The notes beneath the pieces were generated by a model. The model ran no database searches, was not told the origin of the DNA, and worked only from the letters and a program-made list of their open reading frames with translations. The position numbers were made by a program, and so were the translations under genes. This document shows, in pieces, positions 33,568 through 42,666 of a DNA stretch of 64,000 nt. Origin of the DNA: Chitinophagaceae bacterium (GTDB lineage: Bacteria > Bacteroidota > Bacteroidia > Chitinophagales > Chitinophagaceae). Location: NCBI GenBank assembly GCA_017307735.1, contig JAFKGR010000010.1, positions 1-64,000 of the forward strand, written 5' to 3'. Position 1 is the stretch's first letter; each line of letters starts with the position of its first letter.

Positions 33568-34650
33568 ATGATTTATAATGCAATCGGGATGATGAGTGGG
33601 AGTTCATTGGATGGGCTGGATATCGTTTATGTGGAGTTTCAGGAGGTGAGTGGCAAGTGGACTTTTGAAATTAAATCTGCAGAGACAGGTTCATTCACGC
33701 GGGCATTACAAAAAAGACTGATGAATGCAACCCAACTTCCGGCAAGGGAATATTTGAAGCTGGATTTCGATTTTGGAAAGTACTGCGGAGAAAGTGTAAA
33801 TGCATTTTTGAAGAAGAATCGGTTGTCAAAAAAAACCGATGTTATCGGATGCCATGGTCACACCACATTTCATGAACCTCATAAAGGAATCGAACATCAG
33901 TTGGGAAATGGCGCCGTAATGTCGGCGATAACAAAAATTCCGGTGGTGACTCAATTGCGTTCAATGGACGTTGCATTGGGCGGGCAGGGCGCACCCATTG
34001 TTCCGATCGGCGAAAAACTCTTGTTTGGTGAAAACCGGTACTATCTGAATATTGGCGGTATTGCCAATGTTTCTGTACATGATAAAAAGAAAATTATTGC
34101 TTTTGATATTTGTGCGGCAAACAGGATTCTGAATATGCTCTCTGCACAATTGCATAAGAAATATGACAAAGGCGGACAAATGGCCTTGAGAGGAAAATTG
34201 AATCAGCAATTATTAAACAAACTGAACAAACAGAAGTATTACAGTCATGCATATCCGAAAAGTTTGCCGAATAGTTTTGGTACAGATATTATTTTCCCGA
34301 TTATTCGGAAATCAGAGATAGATGTTCGTGATGCATTAAGCACCTATACGGAGCATATTGCACAACAAGTAGTGAAAGCGATCCTTCCTTTCAGAAGAAA
34401 ACAAAGAGATATGATGGTGATAACCGGAGGTGGCGCTTTGAACACCTATCTGGTCAGCCGGTTAAACAGTTATCTGGAAAAAATAAATGTGGGGATTGTA
34501 ATTCCGGAGAAAGAAATTATTGAATACAAAGAGGCGCTGATAATGGCGCTGATGGCTGTCTTACGTTTGAGAAATGAGAACAATGTGCTTTCGAGTGTTA
34601 CCGGGGCCGGCAGAAACAGTGTAAACGGCGCTTTATGGTTTGGGAAATAA
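33568..34650 (+). CDS. anmK: Anhydro-N-acetylmuramic acid kinase
   Basis: AnmK hydrolyses the 1,6-anhydro ring of anhydroMurNAc and phosphorylates it to MurNAc-6-phosphate in cell-wall recycling. The 360-residue protein begins with MIYNAIGMMSGSSLDGLDI, the family signature, followed by GCHGHTTFHEP, ALGGQGAPIVPIGEKLLF, NIGGIANVSV (ATP phosphate site) and TGGGALNTYL. Length is normal. With the AmgK/MurU-like pair near 15 kb, the genome offers two MurNAc routes. Confidence 0.96.
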   Translation: MIYNAIGMMSGSSLDGLDIVYVEFQEVSGKWTFEIKSAETGSFTRALQKRLMNATQLPAREYLKLDFDFGKYCGESVNAFLKKNRLSKKTDVIGCHGHTTFHEPHKGIEHQLGNGAVMSAITKIPVVTQLRSMDVALGGQGAPIVPIGEKLLFGENRYYLNIGGIANVSVHDKKKIIAFDICAANRILNMLSAQLHKKYDKGGQMALRGKLNQQLLNKLNKQKYYSHAYPKSLPNSFGTDIIFPIIRKSEIDVRDALSTYTEHIAQQVVKAILPFRRKQRDMMVITGGGALNTYLVSRLNSYLEKINVGIVIPEKEIIEYKEALIMALMAVLRLRNENNVLSSVTGAGRNSVNGALWFGK

Positions 34651-34689
34651 AAAGAATCGAATTAATTTCAACATTCCAAAATAAATTTT

Positions 34690-35112
34690 ATGAAGCCATC
34701 CTGTCTTCTTTTCATTTTTGTTTTCATATCATTCGTTGCCTGCAATTCCAAAGAGAGCCGGGCTGAAAAGGAAAAAGAAAGCTATGAAAAGACAAAAGCC
34801 GCTCTACTCGGGAAAGAAGAAAATAATCCCGCAATGTTTATCCACATAAAAGGTGAAAATAAAAAAAACCTGATCGGCCAGACGGTCATAAAAGGAAAGA
34901 TTTCAAGCAGTGCCACCGTAGCTAAGTATAAGGATATTGACATAAAACTCAATTTTTATAGCAAGACACAAACATTGCTTGAGTCGGATGATGAAACCAT
35001 TTATGTGACACTCGTTCCGGGTGCGACTGAAAAGTTCAAGACCAAATATTTTGCACCAAAAGGTACGGATAGTGTGGCAATTAGTTTTGTCAGGGCAAAA
35101 GTGTTGAAATAG
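34690..35112 (+). CDS. Small lipoprotein of unknown function
   Basis: This 140-residue protein has a lipobox signal peptide (MKPSCLLFIFVFISFVAC, Cys at 18) and a charged helical stretch (about 20-45, KESRAEKEKESYEKTKAALLGKEE; shown in part). A beta-sandwich-like domain follows (about 55-140, with GQTVIKGKISSSATVAKYKDIDIKLNFYS and a C-terminal strand DSVAISFVRAKVLK). This fold is common among Bacteroidota periplasmic lipoproteins, but no family is recognised. It begins 39 bp after anmK and may share its transcript. Confidence 0.7.
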   Translation: MKPSCLLFIFVFISFVACNSKESRAEKEKESYEKTKAALLGKEENNPAMFIHIKGENKKNLIGQTVIKGKISSSATVAKYKDIDIKLNFYSKTQTLLESDDETIYVTLVPGATEKFKTKYFAPKGTDSVAISFVRAKVLK

Positions 35113-35311
35113 CCACACGCTGAATATGGTAATCTAAAACAAACCAAAGACAAACAGTGAATGCTGTAAAGCAGCAATAAATGTTTGGAATTTTAATTAT
35201 TTCACAAACACCAATGGCTTGATTTTACAATGTTGGCATTTTTAATTTCGTAAATAATCATAGATTGGCATCGACCGGAAGAATGAATGTGGGATAATTA
35301 ATGAATTACTA

Positions 35312-36166
35312 ATGACAGAAATTGAACATGGAAACAGCAACGTTGCATTGATCGTACACAGTTGCGACAGATATGAATTTCTTTACCGGGGATTTCAATT
35401 CTTTTTCGAAAAATTTTGGAATTTCAACACCAACTGCAATTATTATTTCGCAACCGAGGAAAAAGCTTTTTCATTCAATCACTTTAAAAATATTCAATCG
35501 GGGAAGGGTGAATGGGCAGACAGGCTGGCTTTTCTTTTAAGAGAAAAAATCAGGGAAAAATATATTCTTTATTTTCAGGAAGACATGTGGCTCAACAAAA
35601 AAACGAACTCCGGCTTTTTTAACCAACTCTTTAGTTTAACAGAAGAAAATAACTGGAAGCAGGTGAAATTGCATAGTTCTCACGAGTATAAAACAATTGC
35701 AACCAAATACTTTGTTGAGGGGTTTAATATTTCTTTACTTGACAATGCCCATTCTGATTTCTTAATGTCGCATCAGGTTACGCTGTGGGATAAAGAATTT
35801 CTTTTGACCCAGCTCCACAAAAAAGAACATCCGTGGAGAAATGAAAGGCGGGGTACAAAGAGGCTAAGAAAACTGAATCCGGAAATTTTTCAGGCCGACT
35901 ATTTTGCAGAGAACGGGCAAATGGAGAATAATAAAAACGACAATCCCGTTTTGCGAAGCGGATATCATACGATTTCTATGAATGGTGTTTTACAGGATAA
36001 TGTAATTCCTTACATTCAGGAGTTGGAGAAAAGCGACAATGCTAACAAGGAATATGGAGAAAAGCTGGAATATCATTACAAAAATAAACTGACACACGAC
36101 GGGCTTCCCAAACCCATGAAAGTTGACATCTTTAAGAGGACAAAAAACTGGCTTCAGGGAAAATAG
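35312..36166 (+). CDS. Glycosyltransferase-like protein
   Basis: This 284-residue soluble protein is not firmly identified. It starts NVALIVHSCDRYEFLYRGF, like the first strand of a GT-A fold, and has ADRLAFLLREKIREKYILYFQEDMWL, where the acidic ED near residue 93 sits at the end of a hydrophobic strand as a DxD-type metal site would. HQVTLWDKEFLLTQL and HPWRNERRGTKRL follow. The layout resembles short GT-A transferases acting on surface glycans. There is no signal peptide or membrane helix, and it stands alone between unrelated genes. Confidence 0.55.
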   Translation: MTEIEHGNSNVALIVHSCDRYEFLYRGFQFFFEKFWNFNTNCNYYFATEEKAFSFNHFKNIQSGKGEWADRLAFLLREKIREKYILYFQEDMWLNKKTNSGFFNQLFSLTEENNWKQVKLHSSHEYKTIATKYFVEGFNISLLDNAHSDFLMSHQVTLWDKEFLLTQLHKKEHPWRNERRGTKRLRKLNPEIFQADYFAENGQMENNKNDNPVLRSGYHTISMNGVLQDNVIPYIQELEKSDNANKEYGEKLEYHYKNKLTHDGLPKPMKVDIFKRTKNWLQGK

Positions 36167-36291
36167 TTTATGTAAATGGATAGTTCTCTGCTGAGTTTTT
36201 CATCCACGTAATGCGGCCTCCCGTTTGCCGAAGGTCTTTTCTGAACAGACCGAATAGTTTAGTTTAAAAGCGGATGACAAATACGCTTTGT

Positions 36292-36783
36292 TCAGCTTTT
36301 CATATTGACATATTGAAAAGCAATCCCCAGGCTCCAGCCTTTGGATGCCTGAATCACGGCCTGCAATTCATCAATTTTTTTTGAAGTTACACGGACCATA
36401 TCTTCCATGATGGAGGCTTGTACTTTGTAGCCGCTTTCTTTGATCAGTTTGACAATCTTCTTTGCATCTTCCTGTTTGATACCGTTTTTTACAGGGACTT
36501 CCTTTTTGACAATCTTCCCGCTCAATTGTATTTCTTTGGATTGGTCATAAATCTCTGCTGATAATCCCTGTTTCAGCGTTTTACTGATCAGCACATCAAT
36601 CATCTGGTTCAGCTTCATGTCTGTATCTGCTTCCAGATTCAGAATGAAATCTTTTTTATTGAGTTCAATAACCACGTGGTTTCCCTTGAAATCATAACGG
36701 TTTTTGATTTCTTTCGATGCATTGTTGACTGCATTGTCCAGTAGCTGGATGTCCACTTTGCTGACAAGATCAAAAGACGGCAT
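36292..36783 (-). CDS. YajQ family nucleotide-binding protein
   Basis: This 163-residue protein has the full YajQ/UPF0234 pattern: MPSFDLVSKVDIQLLDNAVNNASKEIKNRYDFKG at the N-terminus, LNLEADTDMKLNQMIDVLISK in the middle and VKKEVPVKNGIKQEDAKKIVKLIKESGYKVQASI, ending GWSLGIAFQYVNMKS. Some members bind cyclic di-GMP, others nucleotides or tRNA; the role here is not determined. A -7 box TATCTTTG lies 23-30 bp upstream. Confidence 0.95.
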   Translation of the reverse strand: MPSFDLVSKVDIQLLDNAVNNASKEIKNRYDFKGNHVVIELNKKDFILNLEADTDMKLNQMIDVLISKTLKQGLSAEIYDQSKEIQLSGKIVKKEVPVKNGIKQEDAKKIVKLIKESGYKVQASIMEDMVRVTSKKIDELQAVIQASKGWSLGIAFQYVNMKS

Positions 36784-36805
36784 GGCTTTTCGATTTAGTA
36801 TTTAT

Positions 36806-36813
36806 CAAAGATA
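36806..36813 (-). promoter_or_regulatory. -7 promoter box of the yajQ homologue
   Basis: On the minus strand TATCTTTG matches TAnnTTTG exactly, giving a predicted leader of about 16 nt. No -33 TTTG is seen. Confidence 0.5.
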
Positions 36814-36851
36814 AAATTTACTATCGTTTAAAAGTAAAAAGGGATTTCTTT

Positions 36852-37472
36852 TTAAGTGTGCAAATAGGTGAGGATCATCTTTCCGAATGAATGGTATTGA
36901 ATCGTCAGGTTTTCTTTTTTTTCTTTTCTGAATAAAGTGGAAAGAGTTCGTTCTTTTTCATGGATGGCCGACACAATCATGTCTTCCCTGAAATCCACTT
37001 TTCCTTTTTGATACCATTTAAACATGGTTTCTTTCGAGCTCCAGCAAATGCACAATAACTTTCGAAGGGGAATGGAATGATTGGCAGACAGCAGATGCTG
37101 AAGTTCTCCATCCGTCATGTATTTTTTTTGCAGAGTTTCCAACTTTTCAGCTTCCCCTTCAATGTCAATTCCAACCCGCTGGCTTCTGCTTACAATCGCT
37201 GCCGCAAAATTTTGCCAATGCGAAATGGAAAAATAGAAATGATTGTTTTTCAGATAAGGCCGGTTGCCATCGAGCAAAATGTCAGCGACCGGAAAATCAG
37301 GGTCAAGAACTTTTAATAAATACCTGCCCGCATAATGTTGCAACCGCTTGTGGGGATGGGTGATTTCTTTCTGAATAGCAATTCCGTTTTTAAAGAATTC
37401 TTCATTCTCTGTGATATGCCAAATACCCAGGCGGCTGTCTGCGTTAATATTATGTTGATAAAATAAAGCCAT
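36852..37472 (-). CDS. 4'-phosphopantetheinyl transferase superfamily protein
   Basis: This 206-residue protein has the Sfp/AcpT-type catalytic motifs: FSISHWQNFAAAIVSRSQRVGIDIE (metal Asp and Glu in GIDIE) and ICWSSKETMFKWYQKG (WxxKEA-like, here WSSKETM). It transfers phosphopantetheine from CoA to a carrier protein. The length fits the Bacteroidota form. No carrier-protein or synthase gene lies nearby, so it may serve fatty-acid ACP or distant clusters. It is divergent from dcd with 41 bp between the starts. Confidence 0.85.
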   Translation of the reverse strand: MALFYQHNINADSRLGIWHITENEEFFKNGIAIQKEITHPHKRLQHYAGRYLLKVLDPDFPVADILLDGNRPYLKNNHFYFSISHWQNFAAAIVSRSQRVGIDIEGEAEKLETLQKKYMTDGELQHLLSANHSIPLRKLLCICWSSKETMFKWYQKGKVDFREDMIVSAIHEKERTLSTLFRKEKKENLTIQYHSFGKMILTYLHT

Positions 37473-37479
37473 TCTTATT

Positions 37480-37487
37480 TAAGTTTG
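37480..37487 (+). promoter_or_regulatory. -7 promoter box of dcd
   Basis: TAAGTTTG matches TAnnTTTG exactly, with GTTG at 37454-37457 (22-bp spacer) as a partial -33 element. The predicted leader of dcd is about 20 nt. The -33 element lies inside the divergent phosphopantetheinyl transferase gene. Confidence 0.55.
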
Positions 37488-37513
37488 CTGCTCTTAAAAC
37501 GCCTGCAAATAAA

Positions 37514-38050
37514 ATGATTTTATCAGATACGAGGATTCTTGAAGAAGTGGAAAAGGGTTCCATTGTCATTTCACCGTGGGATCGCAGCCAGCTCGGAAGC
37601 AATAGTTATGATGTACATCTTGGTGAATGGCTTGCCATTTACAAAGATGCGGTGCTTGATGCAAAGAAGCATAATGAAATCGCCTATTTCAAAATTCCTG
37701 AGGAGGGATACGTGCTTCAGCCCCATCAGCTTTATTTGGGCGTAACGCAGGAATACACTGAAACCCACCATCACGTGCCCTTTCTCGAAGGGAAATCTTC
37801 TACCGGGCGGTTGGGAATTATCATTCACGCCACAGCAGGAAAAGGTGATATTGGTTTTTGCGGAAACTGGACACTCGAAATCAGTTGCCATATCCCAGTC
37901 AGGATTTATTGCGGTATGCCCATCGGGCAATTGATTTATTTTCCTCTCGAAGGAGATGTGTCTGTGACCTATGACAGAAAGAAAAATGCCAAATACAGCA
38001 ACCAGCCGGACAAACCGGTGGAAAGTATGATGTGGAGGAATAAATTTTGA
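37514..38050 (+). CDS. dcd: dCTP deaminase
   Basis: Dcd deaminates dCTP to dUTP, feeding thymidylate synthesis. The 178-residue trimeric-dUTPase-fold protein has SQLGSNSYDVHLG at the N-terminus, the catalytic FLEGKSSTGRLGIIIHATAGKGDIGFCGNWTLEI (Ser, Arg and Glu residues of the active site) and YCGMPIGQLIYF. Length is normal for the family. Confidence 0.95.
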   Translation: MILSDTRILEEVEKGSIVISPWDRSQLGSNSYDVHLGEWLAIYKDAVLDAKKHNEIAYFKIPEEGYVLQPHQLYLGVTQEYTETHHHVPFLEGKSSTGRLGIIIHATAGKGDIGFCGNWTLEISCHIPVRIYCGMPIGQLIYFPLEGDVSVTYDRKKNAKYSNQPDKPVESMMWRNKF

Positions 38051-38100
38051 GGTATTTCTGATTTGCTGTATTGAGAAATTTTCCTGATAATTTTTTTCTA

Positions 38101-39450
38101 TTATTTTATAAAACTTCCTGACCACTTGTGTTCACCGGATTGTATATTCATGTAATAAATACCGGCTGACAAGGATGGAAGCGTTATCCACTGCGAGCCA
38201 TATTCTGCCTGCCGGTTCATCAGCAGGCTTCCCTTTGCATCGTATATTTTGATCTGCATTTCTTTCAATGGAAAATTTCCTGTCTGGATATATATTTTGC
38301 CGGCAACTGAAATATTTGGGTATAAGTTTTTAATAAACACGGATGATGCCTCAGGCCTGATGACTGTGATGTTAGAATAATTGGCTTTGCCATTGATGTC
38401 CACCTGCTTTAAGCGATAGGTAATGATTCCTTTAGCCGAATTTGCGGGATCTGTCCAGGAATATTGAATAGTATTCTGCGAATTACCATTTTGTGCATTT
38501 GACTGTTTTCTTCCTACCGTTGTGAATGACAAATCATCTGTATATTTCCTTTCTATATCAAAATAGCTGTTGTTGATCTCCGTTTGTGTTTGCCATTGCA
38601 GCCATGAAGCATTGTTTTTCCATTGGCCGGAAAGTTGCAGGCCGGTAACGGGCAGGGCCACATCGGGCTGGCTGATGGTAAACCTTCGGGGAAGTGTGAT
38701 GGCGGATTGCTCTACCCAGTTGGTTGTCGTGCTGCGTGTGCCACCCAAATCCGTCCAATCCGTGTTATTTTGGCTGCTAAAAAGCACGAAGCTGTTTTCA
38801 TCCAAACCGTTCTTTTCCGCGTCCCGATAACTCATGCGCAATGTGATGGCAACACCGGTAGTATTAACCGGAACAATATCAAAATATCTTTGAATGCTGT
38901 TACCTGTTCCGTGTCCATTGGTTTGAGCGACATGGCCGCGATAAATATTTACTTCGCCGATGCTGGCGGGAAAGGTAATGACCGCGCCTAAATTTCCCGG
39001 ATTGACTGTTGAGGGACTGTTGAGTGAAGCCTGAATGCTTATTCTTCCTCCGCCGGTTCCGGTGATCCTGCTGGTTTCACTCTCTCCTTCAAGGATACCA
39101 TTTCCCAAATCAATATTGTAATTATTTAAATCAATTTGATTGGATGTGAAAATGATTTTACCGGTAGCCTTAATATCATTTTTCAGCAACAATTTGCCGG
39201 TACCGCTCTTGGCAATTTCCAATTCGTTGAACACCGTAACTGATGAGCCGGAGATATCGTTGTCGGATGTTCCGGTAAAGACAAATCGTCCATTGGGGGC
39301 GTTGGATATATTTCCATTATTGACCAGGTCGGCATTATGTAAGGTCACGGTGCCGCCGATGTGAAGCGTGGCACCGCTTTGTACATATAACTGTGCCGGT
39401 AGCAATGTGTGCAGGCAAAGGAATGCGGAAAGAATAAATATTTTTTTCAT
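38101..39450 (-). CDS. Secreted protein with T9SS type A sorting domain
   Basis: This 449-residue protein has a signal peptide (MKKIFILSAFLCLHTLLPAQ). A beta-helix-like repeat region follows (about 22-200, with GATLHIGGTVTLHNADLVNNGNIS), then a beta-sandwich (about 235-345). The C-terminal T9SS sorting domain spans about 365-449: NLYPNISVAGKIYI, MQIKIYDAKGSLL and LPSLSAGIYYMNIQSG. It should be exported through the outer membrane by T9SS and attached to or released from the surface. It is the last of three same-strand exported-protein genes (42369 to 38101), with 27 bp to its neighbour. Confidence 0.85.
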   Translation of the reverse strand: MKKIFILSAFLCLHTLLPAQLYVQSGATLHIGGTVTLHNADLVNNGNISNAPNGRFVFTGTSDNDISGSSVTVFNELEIAKSGTGKLLLKNDIKATGKIIFTSNQIDLNNYNIDLGNGILEGESETSRITGTGGGRISIQASLNSPSTVNPGNLGAVITFPASIGEVNIYRGHVAQTNGHGTGNSIQRYFDIVPVNTTGVAITLRMSYRDAEKNGLDENSFVLFSSQNNTDWTDLGGTRSTTTNWVEQSAITLPRRFTISQPDVALPVTGLQLSGQWKNNASWLQWQTQTEINNSYFDIERKYTDDLSFTTVGRKQSNAQNGNSQNTIQYSWTDPANSAKGIITYRLKQVDINGKANYSNITVIRPEASSVFIKNLYPNISVAGKIYIQTGNFPLKEMQIKIYDAKGSLLMNRQAEYGSQWITLPSLSAGIYYMNIQSGEHKWSGSFIK

Positions 39451-39477
39451 GATAAGAAAGTTTAAGATTTTGATACT

Positions 39478-40521
39478 TTAATTTTTTAGACAAAAGGGCC
39501 GGGCAATGAATGATAAATAATTGAACAGGCAACAGTTTATCATTAAATCCACCGCCCCGACGGTTTGTCCTCCATTTATATTATTAATCACGTTGTCACT
39601 ACCCCCGCCAATGGCTTTGCCGACAATGCCGCCTGAGCCGCTGCCTATCCCTGTACCATTCTGTCCGGGATTTGCTATACCTCCTCCATTTCCTCCTGCG
39701 CCTCTATATCCTGCTCCCCCGGTTCCACCGGTGGTAGTAGTGCCGGGTTGTCTGTTTGATGCGCTAATGTTTTGGCAGTTGTTGCCTCCTAAACCAGCCA
39801 AGCCCCCTTTCCCTGATATCAGGCTTGCACCACCACCACCGCCACCACCTAATTGTGTATTGGCATCAGACCGGCCACCTCCACCACCTCCTCCTCCGCC
39901 CCCTGCTATAATCCCATAGTTTTTTATAGTAATTTTTACGAGACTGTTCGTTGTGATAGCATTACCGCCCCGCAATCCGTTCTGAGCGGGAAAAACAGGG
40001 CAGGAAACACTATTAGTGCCGGAAGCGCCATTTCCGCCAAATCCGGCAGTACCATAAATAAATCCGTTATTAATAATTGAAATTTCATAATTGTAGGAAG
40101 CAGAAGGGATGGTGCTAAAATCAATCCCACCGCTAATCGTTACACTGTCGTCAATCAGAATGTTGAATTTATTTTTACCCGGTAATGTATTGGTATAAGT
40201 GCTGAAATCAATAGCGTCTGTACTTTGCGAAATTCTAATGGTTGTTATATAATTACAATAGGAATTCCACAAATTAAAAGCAGTATCATAAAAATTGAGG
40301 CACTGCTCATCCGTATTGAAAATATGCAGGCCATTAGGGGGATCCGCTATGCCATTTCGCTGAATGGTGGTAAGCGATGGAAACAGAACGCCCTTGTCGT
40401 TTGCCCTTATATCCAATATGGCTTTTTCATTTGGCGATGCAGTGCCAATACCCACATTGTTCTGTGCCTGCATTTCCAATATGGATAAAAAGAGGATGAG
40501 AATGAAGAAAGCTTTTTTCAT
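39478..40521 (-). CDS. Exported glycine-rich protein with tail-fibre-like N-terminus
   Basis: This 347-residue protein has a signal peptide (MKKAFFILILFLSILEMQAQ) and then NNVGIGTASPNEKAILDIRANDKGVLFPSLTTIQRNGI, a module shared with the next gene upstream. A beta-rich stretch follows (about 95-160). A glycine-rich region (about 165-320) has runs such as GGGGGGGGGG and many GG-A/S-N repeats, like glycine-rich tips of phage tail proteins. The end (CCLFNYLSFIARPFCLKN) is hydrophobic and Cys-rich and carries no T9SS domain, so its export route beyond the periplasm is unclear. It is 24 bp from the S74 gene. Confidence 0.72.
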   Translation of the reverse strand: MKKAFFILILFLSILEMQAQNNVGIGTASPNEKAILDIRANDKGVLFPSLTTIQRNGIADPPNGLHIFNTDEQCLNFYDTAFNLWNSYCNYITTIRISQSTDAIDFSTYTNTLPGKNKFNILIDDSVTISGGIDFSTIPSASYNYEISIINNGFIYGTAGFGGNGASGTNSVSCPVFPAQNGLRGGNAITTNSLVKITIKNYGIIAGGGGGGGGGGRSDANTQLGGGGGGGASLISGKGGLAGLGGNNCQNISASNRQPGTTTTGGTGGAGYRGAGGNGGGIANPGQNGTGIGSGSGGIVGKAIGGGSDNVINNINGGQTVGAVDLMINCCLFNYLSFIARPFCLKN

Positions 40522-40545
40522 AATCTTTAAATATTAAATCGTTGA

Positions 40546-42369
40546 TTAATTATTCTTCTTTTCCAGTATTTCAATTCTTCTTATCAATTCACCTATTTTG
40601 TCGCTCTGTATTTTATTGTCTTTCCTTAGAGTTTCAATCTCTTCCTGCTGCTCCTGCACGGCTTTTACCAATGGCACTACAAAATCGGCATACCGCAGTC
40701 CATAAGTATCATGATCATTTTTAGGAAGATCAATGCCGCTGAAATCAAATCCCAATGATTTTGCAAGGGTTTCCACTTCCTGGGCTACAAACCCGGTATA
40801 GATTATTTTCTCTTTTTCTAACAGGCCTGCCTTTTGAAAACCTTTAGCCATGGGGCTTGCAGAATCTTTATGGTTGCGATGAATAAATGCATCCAATGCG
40901 GTAGCATCAATATTATAAGTAACGGGCCGGAGTTTGGTAATAAAGGAAAGGCCGGGCACATTTTCGCGGACATTCTTTTTATAACGCCCGTCGCTGATAT
41001 TGCTCCAGTTGGCATATACCCGATATGAGTTGTTGCTTGGGTTTCCTATGGTTACCTGGTTGGAAGCAGCAGATATAGCTTCATTGCCGATCACAATCAT
41101 ATTGTAATTTCCGGCTGAGCCGCCCTTGGTGTTGGAGCCCAGGAACGTATTATTATATCCAAAAGTGAAGTTTCCTCCGGCATAATAACCGATTGCCGTA
41201 TTGAATTGTGAAGTTGTATTTCTATATACCGCCTGAAACCCAACCGCTGTATTATAATGCCCGCCATTATTTAAATAGAGGGAACTAGATCCGATAGCTG
41301 TATTATTTAATCCGGTGCCATTGGTTCTCAGCGCATCGCTTCCTAAAGCAACATTATAGTTTCCGGTAGTGTTTTTGTGCAGAGAATAATTACCTGCAGC
41401 CGTATTGTATGCTCCTGTAGCATTGAAAAAAAGGGATTCATTACCAATGCCAACATTTTGGTTATCGGAGATATTTTGATATAGAGCCTTATTACCAAAG
41501 GCTGAATTATTGGATCCGGTAGTATTAATATATAACGCACTCGGACCTACGGAAGTATTATAATTACCGGTAGTATTGGCAAATAAATTCAAATAGCCGA
41601 TACCCACATTATAATTTCCACTTTTATTTTGGTCCATCGTCGAATTGCCTATTGCTATATTGTCGTGACCATCTATGTTGGATACGAGGGATCGAAAACC
41701 CAAAGCAAGGTTACCCGACGCAGTTGTATTATTTTGCAGGGCGCTGACTCCCATTGCAAAGTTGTAAATACCTGTTGTATTTGAGAAAAGCGCCTTGTAG
41801 CCAATTGCCAGGTTTGGTGATCCTGACTGATAAAAATGAAGGGCAGAATCACCAATTGCTATATTTAGGGGGCTGCTTGCATTTGAAAAAAGCGCCCCTC
41901 TGCCGACAGCCACGTTGGAATATCCGGTTGTATTATTCTTACCCGCATTAATCCCCCAAAATATATTCCCTGTGCCAGGGTTCAGTTGCCCCGCAGTTTG
42001 GTTATTTATTTTGAAAATTAAAGGTTGATTATCCGTAGTGCCAATGAAATCGCTGGACGGATTTGTATTTGCATTTCCATTGAGCTGCCAGCCGGTTGAA
42101 GCGGCACCTGCAATTGATTTCCACGCTGAGCCATCGTAATAATAAAATCCAGCGGTGTTATCCGTTTGATAAATTAATAGCCCTGTTGCCGGGGAGGTTA
42201 TCGCATTTCGCTGTGTCAGCGTCATCCGCGGTACCAACACACCACCGGAGGTGCTGGTAATATCAAGCTTTGCGGTGGGGTCCGGGTTTGTAGTTCCGAT
42301 TCCTACATTCTGTGAAAAAACATGCGGCGTAAACCAACATGTCATAAAAAGTAAAAATAATTGCTTCAT
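40546..42369 (-). CDS. Tail-fibre domain protein with C-terminal S74 intramolecular chaperone
   Basis: This 607-residue protein has a signal peptide (about 1-19) and [37 protein letters not shown]. About a dozen head-type repeats of roughly 24 residues follow (about 135-430, pattern NTAxGxxAL...TTGxYN), as in YadA-like trimeric heads. The S74 chaperone of endosialidase begins at [29 protein letters not shown] (about 465), and a coiled coil ends it (about 565-605, [35 protein letters not shown]; shown in part). Phage fibres with this domain trimerise and autocleave. Here it is a chromosomal, exported, probably trimeric surface fibre. Confidence 0.83.
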   Translation of the reverse strand: MKQLFLLFMTCWFTPHVFSQNVGIGTTNPDPTAKLDITSTSGGVLVPRMTLTQRNAITSPATGLLIYQTDNTAGFYYYDGSAWKSIAGAASTGWQLNGNANTNPSSDFIGTTDNQPLIFKINNQTAGQLNPGTGNIFWGINAGKNNTTGYSNVAVGRGALFSNASSPLNIAIGDSALHFYQSGSPNLAIGYKALFSNTTGIYNFAMGVSALQNNTTASGNLALGFRSLVSNIDGHDNIAIGNSTMDQNKSGNYNVGIGYLNLFANTTGNYNTSVGPSALYINTTGSNNSAFGNKALYQNISDNQNVGIGNESLFFNATGAYNTAAGNYSLHKNTTGNYNVALGSDALRTNGTGLNNTAIGSSSLYLNNGGHYNTAVGFQAVYRNTTSQFNTAIGYYAGGNFTFGYNNTFLGSNTKGGSAGNYNMIVIGNEAISAASNQVTIGNPSNNSYRVYANWSNISDGRYKKNVRENVPGLSFITKLRPVTYNIDATALDAFIHRNHKDSASPMAKGFQKAGLLEKEKIIYTGFVAQEVETLAKSLGFDFSGIDLPKNDHDTYGLRYADFVVPLVKAVQEQQEEIETLRKDNKIQSDKIGELIRRIEILEKKNN

Positions 42370-42642
42370 AAACCACTTTTAGAGGTTGAGAAATGGACGG
42401 ACTTTGGTAATGTGGTTTTTCTGATGTTGTAAATTGAATGTAGAACTGATATTCTAAGAACCGGGGTAGTATTGTTTTTTCGGCTGTCTTTCTTTCATAA
42501 CCGGCAAGAGGGATAAAGATTTTTTTTGGAATTTTTCCCTTTGAACGGCTGCATTTGAGTAACAACCGGAGGGTATTGGCTTTTCAGCGGCGGGTAGTTC
42601 AAAAAATGCCCAGTGGCAGTGTATTTATTGAATCTAACAAGG

Positions 42643-42650
42643 TAAATTTG
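42643..42650 (+). promoter_or_regulatory. -7 promoter box of the propeller sensor gene
   Basis: TAAATTTG matches TAnnTTTG exactly, 16 bp before ATG 42667. The -33 element is not clear. Confidence 0.45.
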
Positions 42651-42666
42651 AAGTAACGGTAAGCTT

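Noticed and set aside
39521-39919. Long proline-rich open frame on the plus strand
   Set aside because: It is the antisense of the glycine-rich region of the 39478-40521 gene; proline codons (CCN) are simply the complement of glycine codons (GGN).
41080-41980. Regular short-period repeats that could suggest a CRISPR array
   Set aside because: The repeats are degenerate at the DNA level and in frame with the head-type protein repeats of the 40546-42369 gene; no constant repeat or unique spacers exist.
40546-42369. Prophage remnant suggested by tail-fibre and S74 domains
   Set aside because: No other phage gene, integrase or attachment site is nearby, and the protein has a signal peptide, which phage fibres lack.
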